Below, one piece after another: positions 55,702 through 63,884 of a stretch of 64,000 bases of DNA. A program made the position numbers and the translations under genes. This stretch comes from Symbiodinium natans (lineage: Eukaryota > Sar > Dinophyceae > Suessiales > Symbiodiniaceae), in assembly GCA_905221605.1 (NCBI GenBank), contig CAJNDS010000125.1, positions 1 through 64,000 of the forward strand. Reading direction: 5' to 3'. The notes under the pieces are model-generated. The model made no database searches. It saw only the letters and a program-made list of their open reading frames with translations, and had not been told where the DNA came from. Each line of letters opens with the position of its first letter. Positions within the stretch are counted from its first letter, which is position 1.

Positions 55702-55812
55702 CTGCAACCTAGGTAGGGTTTAGGGTTTAGGGTGTAGGGTTTAGGGTTTAGGGTTTAGGGTTTAGGGTTTAGGGTTTAGGGTTTAGGGTTTAGGGTTTAC
55801 GGTTCAGGGTTG

Positions 55813-55836
55813 GGGGATGTTCCCCCCTATACTGGA
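55813..55836. mobile_element. M1 left-end fragment
   Basis: GGGGATGTTCCCCCCTATAC, the left end of M1 alone, directly upstream (plus direction) of the long open stretch. Confidence 0.5.
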
Positions 55837-55872
55837 AGTCAGCTCGTAGGCTTGAGCTTCATGGTTTCTGGT

Positions 55873-56379
55873 CTAGTCAAAGACAGGCCGAAGAATCTCA
55901 AAGGTAGTGACCCTGCGGGTCACATGATCAGGCGTGAGGAACAGCCGAAGCTGCTGCCGGAGTCGTGGCCCTTCGTGCAACTGACGCCTTGATGGAGAAT
56001 TTTGCAGTGGTACCTCGCGCATCACCACAGAGTTGAGTAGGCGTGCCATGGCTGCGAGGGCTACGCCTCTGCGCCCGTGATGGGCTAGACTGGCGGCTTC
56101 TTTTAACGATCCCGACTCGACTTCGTCGAGGGCGCCCGACAGTGTCGTGACGGCATCCCGCAAAGTTGGGTTGTCGTCCACCCTGATGTCGTTGTTGCGG
56201 AGAGCTGGGATAAAGTGTGGGCCATAGGATGTGTGAGCTAACGACTGTGTTTTGCGGCGTGCCAATTCGCGGAAGTAATCCTCAGCACTCAGTGGAAAAT
56301 TTACGAATTGGAACAGGCTCGCAGTTGGCCCCAGCACTGGAAGTCCTTCATAGGGATCATAAGTAGGGAGTACTCTCAT
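55873..56379 (-). CDS. Unrecognised protein of ~168 residues
   Basis: Minus frame from ATG at 56379 to TAG at 55873. Begins MRVLPTYDPYEGLPVLGPTA, later DDNPTLRDAVTTLSGALDEV, and ends RRVTTFEILRPVFD. It is the longest believable frame in the window and has ordinary amino-acid composition, an amphipathic middle (SGSLKEAASLAHHGRRGVAL) and an arginine-rich C-terminal part. No signal peptide, membrane span or known motif seen. Codon use is less GC-rich at third positions than the small exons, so it may have a different origin (for example a captured element fragment). An AAG|GG acceptor just before the ATG means it may be an exon. Confidence 0.55.
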   Translation of the reverse strand: MRVLPTYDPYEGLPVLGPTASLFQFVNFPLSAEDYFRELARRKTQSLAHTSYGPHFIPALRNNDIRVDDNPTLRDAVTTLSGALDEVESGSLKEAASLAHHGRRGVALAAMARLLNSVVMREVPLQNSPSRRQLHEGPRLRQQLRLFLTPDHVTRRVTTFEILRPVFD

Positions 56380-56790
56380 CCCTTGAGGGCTTAGGGTTTG
56401 GGATCTGGGCTTAAGGCTTAAGGATTTAAGGTTTGGGTCTTGAGGGTTTAGGGGCTTAGGGCCTTTTAGGTGTAGGGTTTAGGGTTATTAGGCTGGCAGA
56501 GGTCCTTTTAGGGTTCAGGGCTTTCAGCTAGGGAACCTAAACCCTAAACCCTGAACCCTAGACCTAAACCCTAAACCCTAGACACTAATATACATGCGCA
56601 TGTCGTCGGGGCTGCCCTGGACCCTACAATTGAAAGCCTACACCCTGCACTTGGGGCTTGAAAACTAGAGCATTGAGTCTCAGAACGAAGGGTTTAGGGT
56701 TTAGGGTTTGGGGTTTAGGGTTTAGGGTATAGGGTTTAGGGTTTTAGGGTTTAGGGTTTTAGGCCTTAGGGTTTAGGTTTTAGGGCTTAG

Positions 56791-56905
56791 GGTACTATAG
56801 GGTTTTACGGGGCTTAGGGTTTAGGGTTGTAGGGGTTTGGGTGTTTTCGGGTACTATAGGGTTTGGGAGGCTTAGGGTTTAGGGTTGTAGGGGTTTCGGG
56901 GGTTG
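56791..56905. repeat. ~63-bp tandem duplication
   Basis: GGGTACTATAGGGTTT...GGCTTAGGGTTTAGGGTTGT and AGGGGTTT occur twice in a row within degenerate telomeric sequence. Confidence 0.8.
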
Positions 56906-57169
56906 AAGGGTTAGGGTTTTCGGGTGATTCGGATTCCAGGGTTGAGGCTGAACCCCGGAACTCCACTCTGTTTAGGTGCCGACGTGCTAGGGCTCCGGAC
57001 GTTACTCCCCGAGCCCTAAAGGGCCTGGGGGTCTAGGGATTTGGGGGTTTGGGACCCTAAACCCTAAACCCTAAACCCTAAACCCTAAACCCTAAACCCT
57101 AAACCTTAAACCCTAAACCCTAAACCCTAAACCCTAAACCCTAAACCCTTAAACCCACCACCGATGACA

Positions 57170-57220
57170 TCACTTCTCAGTCTCTTGCTTCAGCGACTGC
57201 TCGCGATGCTGTAGCAGCGC
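57170..57220 (-). CDS. Gene C terminal exon with stop
   Basis: Acceptor GGCCACAG|GCGCTG; ALLQHREQSLKQETEK then TGA. A longer reading upstream (MQARPQ) exists if the acceptor is not used. Confidence 0.6.
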   Translation of the reverse strand, partial: ALLQHREQSLKQETEK

Positions 57221-58694
57221 CTGTGGCCGCGCTTGCATCCCAAACACGCCCCCAAAACTCTCAAGCACACCCCTAAGCTCCCAACCGCTGCATTCCCTCC
57301 CCCCAGCCCCCAAAGCCCTGAGCCCTAACCCAAGCCCCTGAACAAGCCCCCCAAAGCCCTAAGCCCGAACCCAACCCCCTGAAGCCCTAAGCCCTAAACC
57401 CTTGTTGGGGTCAGGGTTTAGGCGTTAGAAGAGGCTTACGTAGGGTGCTGGCAAAGATTGCCAGGAACAGCAAGCTCTCCACAGGTTCAGCGTCTATGGT
57501 TCGGGGGGTTTAGGGTTTAGGGTTTAGGGTTTAGGGGATTAGGGTTTAGGGTTTAGGGTTTAGGGTTCAGGGTTTAGGGTTTAGGGCTTAGGGTTTAGGG
57601 TTTAGGGTTTCTACGGCAGTACACCTGAAGTTCTCCCCTCAGAACGCCACATCCCCCTGACACAGTTCTGCCTTGAAGATACAACGCTGACCGACGCGTA
57701 CATGTTCCCAAAATGGTCTTGTGTAGACTGGAACTTCCCCCCTCCAGTTTCTCAATATAGGATCCTCAGCCCCAAACCCTACACCCCATACATCAATCCA
57801 AAACCCTGAATCCCTACAGCCTAAACCCTAAACCCTAAACACTATATATCAATGCAAAACCCTAGGCCCAAAACCCTGAATCCTAAACCCTAAGCCCGAG
57901 GCCCTGCGCCCTAAGGCACAAGCCATATACCCTAAACCCTAAACCCTACACCCGCGAAGGTTTAGGGTTTAGGGTTTAGGGTTTAGGGTTTAGGGTTTAG
58001 GGTTTAGGGTTTAGGGTTTAGGGTTTAGGGTTTAGGGTTTAGGGTTTAGTGTTTAGGGTTTTGGGGGCAAGATAGACCACTGAGCCAGAAGGACCTTGAG
58101 AATTCAAACCCCCAGGAGATCGCCTCCTGCTGCTTCTTGAGGTCCGAGCGCAGCCAGTGCATCTCCTGGTGGGGTTTGGGGCTTTAGGGCTTTAGGGGTT
58201 TAGGGTTTAGGGTTTAGGGTTTAGGGTTTAGGGTTTAGGGTTTAGGGTTTAGGGTTTAGGGGTTAGGGGTTAGGGTTTAGGGTTTAGGGTTTAGGGTTTA
58301 GGGGTTAGGGTTGCGAGGGCTCCTGGTGGGGATTAATCCCCTCCCCTAATATCCTTACCCCCTTTTATTAGATACACCCACCATAGCTATAGTATATGGG
58401 GGAGTATTTAACATTAGGGGCTGGGATGTTCCCCCTTAGAATAACTGTCCTTAATGGGGATTATACTAGGGGGTGCTACAATCCCTAGTAAGGACTGTTA
58501 GTATACGGGGAAACATCCCAAGGTGGGAAGATTAAAATGAGGGGGAGCCTTTAAGTAGTCGCAGGCTGAACCCTAGGCCCTGAACCCTAAACGCTAAACC
58601 CTAAACCCTAAACCCTGAACCCTAAACCCTGAACCCTAAACCCTAAACCCCACTCCTCCCGCTGCCGGTCGAGCCGATTTACATGGTCGTTGAC
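57170..58694 (-). CDS. Gene C: C-terminal coiled-coil exons of a split gene
   Basis: Three minus-strand exons (58694-58656, 58165-58124, 57220-57170) join in one phase to give VNDHVNRLDRQRE, EMHWLRSDLKKQQE and ALLQHREQSLKQETEK followed by TGA. The product is highly charged and helical, a likely coiled coil. All three acceptors are CAG|G; donors are non-canonical (GA or GT at the first, GC at the second). Introns of about 490 and 900 bp hold telomere-type repeat and, in the second, single-copy sequence. Upstream exons are not found in the satellite DNA to the right, so the gene is truncated here or has a very long intron. Confidence 0.6.
57615..57770. other. Single-copy stretch in a gene C intron
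   Basis: No repeat and no frame I trust; contains GACTGGAACTTCCCCCCTCC. Nothing recognised. Confidence 0.35.
58124..58165 (-). CDS. Gene C exon, EMHWLRSDLKKQQE
   Basis: Acceptor CCCACCAG|GAG and GC donor CAGGAG|GCGATC, exactly 14 codons. Confidence 0.65.
58423..58520. mobile_element. M1 inverted-repeat element, copy 5 (longest)
   Basis: GGGATGTTCCCCCTTAGAAT at the left; TATACGGGGAAACATCCC at the right; inside, CTGTCCTTAATGGGGATT pairs with AATCCCTAGTAAGGACTG. 98 bp. The clearest M1 copy, with nested pairing over most of its length. Confidence 0.8.
58656..58694 (-). CDS. Gene C exon, VNDHVNRLDRQRE
   Basis: Acceptor TGGTCAG|GTC; 13 codons ending at CGGGAG|GAGTGG (GA donor) or two bases later at a GT. 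CACAG| slightly upstream is an alternative acceptor. Confidence 0.55.
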
Positions 58695-58982
58695 CTGACC
58701 ATGCTGTGCTCACGAATTTTCGGATGTAGGGCTTTAAGGGTTTAGGGTTTAGAGTTTAGGTTTAGGGTTTAGGGCTCAAGGGTTTAGAAGGGTTTAGAAG
58801 GGTTTGAGGGTTGAAGGCTTTCATAAAGGAGGGGTTAAATGGGGGGGGGGGGGGGGGTAGGGGTTCAAGAACCACAAGTAGAGCCGTTAGTTCGTTTGTC
58901 TGGAAAGGGCACTTCAACCCCACACCCTGACCCCTAAAACCCAAGCCCAAAACCAAAACCCGAACCAACATCCAAAACTCCA

Positions 58983-59092
58983 AACCAACACACCCCATAT
59001 CTATATCTATCTATATCTACATCTATAATGTATATATACAAAAATACATATGTATTATATTAATCTATCAATATATATATATATATATATAT
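58983..59092. repeat. ATCTAT microsatellite and (AT)n tract
   Basis: (TCTATA/ATCTAT)n, then AT-rich sequence, then (AT)11 at 59071-59092 touching the inverted repeat that follows. Marks the end of the telomeric domain. Confidence 0.95.
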
Positions 59093-59269
59093 GGTCACCC
59101 CCCCCCAATGGACCCACCGCGGGCCTTGATCTTTGCAAAAGTACCGCAAATACCGATAAAACCTATGCTGTCTGGTGATTTTCCGGTGACCGGATTTTTG
59201 ACTGTATTCCTTAATTCACCCTCTCACACACGCACGGAGGGTTTTTCTTTCTGTTGGCTTTTGTTTATA

Positions 59270-60610
59270 ATTTAAGATCTAGGCATTTAAACCTAAGCCT
59301 GCAAAAAAAACACCTTAACCTTTAAACCCTGTAGGGTTAAGGTTTAAAGGTTAAGGGTTTAAGATTTAGGCATTTGAACCTATGCCGGTAATTAAAGCTA
59401 AGCCCTTAACCTTTAAATTCTATCGGGTTGAGATTTTTACAGGTTTAGGGTTTAAGATGTAGGCATTTAAACCTAAGCCTGCAACTAATTTTAAACCCTT
59501 AACCTTTAAACCCTGTAGGGTTAAAGTTTAGAGGCTTAGGGTTTAATATTTAGCCATTTAAACCTGTAGCCAAGCCCTTAACCTTTAAACCCTATAGGGT
59601 TAAGATTTTTAAAGGTTTAGGATATAAGATGTAGGCATTTAAACCTAATTAAGCCTGCAACTAATTTTAAACCCTTAACCTTTAAACCCTGTTGGGCTAA
59701 GGTTTAAAGGTTTCGGGCTTAAGATTTAGGCATTTAAACCTATTCCGGCAATTTACGCTAAGCCTCTAACCTTTAAACCCTATAGGGTTAAGATATTTAA
59801 AGGTTTAGGGTTTAAGTTTAAGGTTTAGGTATTTAGACCTATGCCGGCAGTTCATATTGAACCCTTAACCTTAAACCCCATAGGGATGAGATTTAAAGGT
59901 TTAGGATTCTTTACTTAGACATTTAAATCCAAGCTGACGATTCAACCTAAACCCTTAACCTTTAAACCCTATAGGGTGAAGGTTTAAAGTTTTAGGGTTT
60001 AAGATTCAGACATTTAAACCTAAGACAGCGATTAACACTAAGCCCTTAACCTTTAAACCCTATAGGGTTAAGGTTTAAAGGTTTGGGGTTTAAGATTCAG
60101 GCATTTAAAGCTAAGTATGTAATCAATTTGTCACCCTTAACACCTCTAAACTCTGTAGTGTGAAGGTTTAAAGGCTTAGGGTTTAAAAAAACCTAAGCCC
60201 CCTAAGCCCATAGAGTTTAAACCTTAAGGGTTTAAGGTTTACGCATCTATTCCTTAACCCTAAACCCTCTAGGGTCAGGACCCTAAAGCCCTCGGCAATC
60301 AAGCCTAAACCCTTGACCTTCAAACCCCATAGGATGAAGGTTTAAAGGTTTGGGGTTTAAGACTTAGGCATTTAAACCTAGAGGGCATTTAAGCCTTAAT
60401 CCTAAACCCACGTTCAAAGGCTTGAACCCTACAGGCGCTGAAGGTATACATGTCCTATCGGTTTTTAAACCATTACACCCTGTAAGAAGGTTTAGGGTCT
60501 TTTCGGGGTCTATCTCTAAATTTCTCACGGGGTTAACCCTGCAGGGTTTAAAGTTAAAGGTTTAGGGTTAAAGGTTAAGGCAATACCTATAGGATTAGAA
60601 CCTTATAACC
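59270..60610. repeat. ~80-120-bp degenerate tandem repeat with inverted halves
   Basis: About a dozen units carrying GGCATTTAAACCTA (near 59285, 59368, 59462, 59634, 59727, 60009, 60367), then CCCTTAACCTTTAAACCCTA and TAGGGTTAAGGTTTAAAGG. The last two are reverse complements, so each unit can form a hairpin. The composition (TTTAGGG-like) suggests kinship with telomeric repeat. Confidence 0.85.
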
Positions 60611-60640
60611 CTGTAGTGCATGAGGCTTAAACCCCTAAAA

Positions 60641-62045
60641 CTTAACCATCTTTTTCTCGAGAAAACCAAAAAAACCAAAAAAACCAAAAAAACCATCTTT
60701 TCCAAAACTATGGGGCTGGGGCCTCCAAAAGATGGTTTTTTTGGTTTCCTCAAGAAAAAGATGGTTTTTTTGGTTCGAAACCATCTTTTTCTCGAGAAAA
60801 AGATGGTTTTTGAGCAGCCGCTCTTCGAAAAACAATCTTTTTCTCGAGAAAAAGATGGTTTTTGGAGATCTTGTCCTGGAAAAACCATCTTTTTCTCGAG
60901 AAAAAGATGGTTTTTGGAGGTCTTGTCCTGGTAAAACCATCTTTTTCTCGAGAAAAAGATGGTTTTTGGAGGTCTTCTCCTGGTAAAACCATCTTTTTCT
61001 CGAGAAAAAGATGGTTTTTTCGAAGGATGGTTGCTCAAAACAATCTTTTTCTCGAGAAAAAGATGGTTTCGAACCAAAAAACCATCTTTTTCTCGAGAAA
61101 ACCAAAAAAAACCAAAAAAACCAAAAAAACCATCTTTTCCAAAACTATGGGGCTGGGGCCTTCAAGAGATGGTTTTTTTTGGTTTTCTCGAGAAAAAGAT
61201 GGTTTTTTTGGTTCGAAACCATCTTTTTCTCGAGAAAAAGATGGTTTTTGAGCAGCCGCTCTTCGAAAAACCATCTTTTTCTCGAGAAAAAGATGGTTTT
61301 TGGAGATCTTGTCCTGGAAAAACCATCTTTTTCTCGAGAAAAAGATGGTTTTTGGAGGTCTTGTCCTGGTAAAACCATCTTTTTCTCGAGAAAAAGATGG
61401 TTTTTGGAGGTCTTCTCCTGGTAAAACCATCTTTTTCTCGAGAAAAAGATGGTTTTTCGAAGGATGGTTGCTCAAAACAATCTTTTTCTCGAGAAAAAGA
61501 TGGTTTCGAACCAAAAAACCATCTTTTTCTCGAGAAAACCAAAAAAACCAAAAAAACCATCTTTTCCAAAACTATGGGGCTGGGGCCTTCAAGAGATGGT
61601 TTTTTTGGTTTTCTCGAGAAAAAGATGGTTTTTTTGGTTCGAAACCATCTTTTTCTCGAGAAAAAGATGGTTTTTGAGCAGCCGCTCTTCGAAAAACCAT
61701 CTTTTTCTCGAGAAAAAGATGGTTTTTGGAGATCTTGTCCTGGAAAAACCATCTTTTTCTCGAGAAAAAGATGGTTTTTGGAGGTCTTGTCCTGGTAAAA
61801 CCATCTTTTTCTCGAGAAAAGATGGTTTTTGGAGGTCTTGTCCTGGTAAAACCATCTTTTTCTCGAGCAAAAGATGGTTTTTAGAAGAGCGGCTGCTCAA
61901 AAACCATCTTTTTCTCGAGAAAAAGATGGTTTCGAACCAAAAAAACCATCTTTTTCTCGAGAAAACCAAAAAAACCATCTTTTGGAGGCCCCAGCCCCAT
62001 AGTTTTGGAAAAGATGGTTTTTTTGGTTTTTTTGGTTTTTTTGGT
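60641..62045. repeat. Dense array of 30-bp perfect palindromes in a ~430-bp higher-order repeat
   Basis: The core AACCATCTTTTTCTCGAG, completed by AAAAAGATGGTT, is a perfect 30-bp palindrome. About eighteen full and six half copies occur, spaced ~52 bp apart by GGAGGTCTTGTCCTGGTAAA-like spacers. Three higher-order units begin with CCAAAACTATGGGGCTGGGG (60703, 61138, 61565) and a fourth copy lies inverted at 61987-62008, closing the array. The long open frames on both strands (FSREKDGF, LFLEKKMV) follow from the palindrome and are not taken as genes. Confidence 0.95.
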
Positions 62046-62160
62046 TTCTTGGATTTTTTTGGTTTGTTGGTTTTTGTTAATTCTTATTTTGTTGTTTTTT
62101 GCCTTGATCTGGCTAGGACTCGGCTGCCATGCGCGGTGGGTCCATTGGGGGGGGGTGAGC

Positions 62161-62187
62161 ATATATATATATATATATATATATATG
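62161..62187. repeat. (AT)13 tract, then C-rich run
   Basis: Right-hand flank of the candidate element; followed by GCTA and about eleven C. Confidence 0.95.
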
Positions 62188-62219
62188 CTACCCCCCCCCC
62201 CAGCGACCTACCCTTTTTA

Positions 62220-63180
62220 GGCCTTTTTAGGACGTTTTAACAAAAATAACAAAGAAGGCCCAAAAGTCGTGTAGTTAATCACCGGGTAATGAAGGACAGT
62301 TACTGGGACACCCACCTCACAGACCCCGATAAGCTAGCATTGGAAGAATCTACATTTTGAATCTGAAGCGGACAATGCTGTTTTTAGATGTTTAGATCAG
62401 TGTTTTTCTATGCAAATTGTGCGTTTCAAGGGCAATTAATTTTTTGTTGAGCAACTAATTTATTTATACAATTGTGTTTGTACGAGGCAAAGTATTAATC
62501 AAATAGTGAAACATTTTTTCTTGGTTCTATGCGAATTTAGCTACTAGAGTAATTATTAAGCAAAGAGCCCAATTTGACTCAAGTGAATACTATTTAAAGG
62601 AGCATACTCAACCAAGATACGGAATAAAAAATGGCAAAGTGTGCGTTTAAAGTGCAAATACTGTATTTATACAATTGTGTTTGTACTAGGCAAAGTATGC
62701 TCTCTGAAAAGTCCACTGAAATACCTTATGTTTACATATTCATGAATCGTTTTTCTTTTTGAAATAATCATTTTATGCGAATTTAGCTACTAGAGCAATT
62801 ATTAAGCAAATAGCCCAATTTGACTCAAGTGAATACCAATTAAAAGGACCATACTCGACCAAAATACGAAAGAAGCACCATATTCACCAAAATATGGCAA
62901 AGTGTGGTTTAAAGGGCAAATAGTGCTTTGTTGAGCAACTAATGCATTGAAACAGTTGTGTTTATACCAGGCAAAGTATTACTGAAGTACTATCTGCAAA
63001 GTCAAATGAAACACCTTATGTTTACATATTCATGAAACAACTTTTTTGAAGTATTCATTCTATGCGAATTTAACTACTAGAGGAATTCTTAAGCAAATAG
63101 CCCAATTTGACTCAAGTGAATACTATTTAAAGGACCATACTCAACCAAATACGAAATAAACACTTGCGGAAATGGAAACG
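62220..63180. repeat. AT-rich ~250-290-bp tandem repeat, three to four copies
   Basis: TGCGAATTTAGCTACTAGAG, then TTATTAAGCAAATAGCCCAA and TTTGACTCAAGTGAATAC, recur from about 62530, 62775 and 63063, with a worn copy near 63670. GGCAAAGTATTA and CTTATGTTTACATATTCATG recur between them. No gene seen. Confidence 0.85.
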
Positions 63181-63870
63181 GTTCTACCTACATAACAATG
63201 AGACAAAGATTGCTGAAGTATTCACTAAAGACCACTTATATACTATGTCTGAAAAGCACAATTTGCATGAGCAAGCTTAAAAATGCACAATAATGGAAAT
63301 AGAAGCGGTTCTACTTACATAACGATGAAACAAAGATGTCTGAAGTATTCAATAAAGACCACATATATACTATGCTTGAAAAACGCAACTTGCACAATCA
63401 GGCTTAAAAAATGCACAAGAATCCTAGAAAAGTACTTAGTGAAGGCCATACACAAGCAAATTCACAAATACATAAAAACATCCAAAAGCGCAAGCTTTTC
63501 AGGAGAATCTCTGGTAAAGTTTGGATTATAGGGTTTTGGGGTATTCCTGGACGAGTAGGAGTCACTTTTTAAGCAAACAATTCTAAGCAATAAATGCTTT
63601 TTCTCAAGACAAGTATTGCAAATGCTGCTTCTAGATAATTAATCGCATTTACCAGGCAAATATTATCCATGCGAATTGAGCTACCAGAGCACCAAGTAAT
63701 GGCTGAATAAGGCCTACTACACTTGAGTACAACCAAAAGATGCACTAAACACTAGCGGCTCTACTTACATAATAACGAAACAAATAGTTCTGAAGCACTA
63801 GAAAGACCACTTGTATACTATTTCTGAAAAGCACAATTAGCATAAGCACACTTAAAAATGCGTAGTTGTT
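63177..63870. repeat. ~120-bp tandem repeat, three copies
   Basis: CGGTTCTACCTACATAACAA (and variants) with GAAGTATTCACTAAAGACCA and TATACTATG.CTGAAAA.C occurs from 63179, 63306 and 63751. A 249-bp open frame over 63283-63531 spans repeat and unique sequence and is not convincing. Confidence 0.8.
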
Positions 63871-63884
63871 GCCTCGTGACCGTG

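Larger units (their letters stand above)
9840..58980. repeat. 49-kb domain of interstitial telomere-type repeats (TTTAGGG/CCCTAAA)
   Basis: Dozens of tracts of the heptamer in both orientations, from 3 to more than 30 units, interrupted by GC-rich coding islands and short inverted-repeat elements. Long near-perfect tracts include 12379-12465, 18019-18092, 18319-18405, 19236-19412, 22148-22235, 26706-26775, 28304-28408, 32823-32890, 34742-34973, 41343-41510, 42972-43115, 45155-45250, 45389-45512, 47394-47745, 47938-48008, 49760-49860, 51382-51490, 52675-52806, 54362-54530, 57055-57148, 57958-58050 and 58196-58260. Tracts change orientation many times, so this is not a chromosome end. Intervals not listed separately below hold only such repeats and their degenerate forms. 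Confidence 0.95.
59071..62187. mobile_element. Candidate ~3.1-kb element bounded by perfect 27-bp inverted repeats
   Basis: The 27 bases at 59095-59121 (TCA, nine C, AATGGACCCACCGCG) are the exact reverse complement of 62132-62158. Outside each copy lies an (AT)n tract of 20-26 bp, joined by one or two bases. The inside holds a ~110-bp repeat (59270-60610) and the palindrome array (60641-62045), with no transposase frame seen. It could be a non-autonomous terminal-inverted-repeat element, or an inverted duplication of a satellite border. Confidence 0.5.

Noticed and set aside
9840-58980. A true chromosome end (telomere)
   Set aside because: Tracts switch orientation dozens of times, are interrupted by coding islands and are followed on both sides by other sequence.
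9840-58980. Plant genome because of TTTAGGG
   Set aside because: The unit is also used by dinoflagellates and other algae; the VWG repeats and AG|G and GC splice sites fit a dinoflagellate better. Contamination or another protist cannot be fully excluded.
9840-58980. Dinoflagellate spliced-leader, tRNA or rRNA genes
   Set aside because: Looked for by eye, including the leader's CCATTTTGGCTCAAG-like core; no match was noticed. A computed search would be needed to be sure.
60641-62045. CRISPR array
   Set aside because: Palindromes alternate with repeated, not unique, spacers, there are no cas genes, and the DNA is eukaryotic.
60595-62240. Protein-coding genes of up to 263 codons in the palindrome array
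   Set aside because: Frames are open on both strands and in several phases, and repeat the same FSREKDGF, LFLEKKMV or IFFSRKRW strings; they result from a stop-poor palindrome.
62005-62240. Membrane protein with YIYIYIYI
   Set aside because: Translation of T-rich linkers and the (AT)13 tract.
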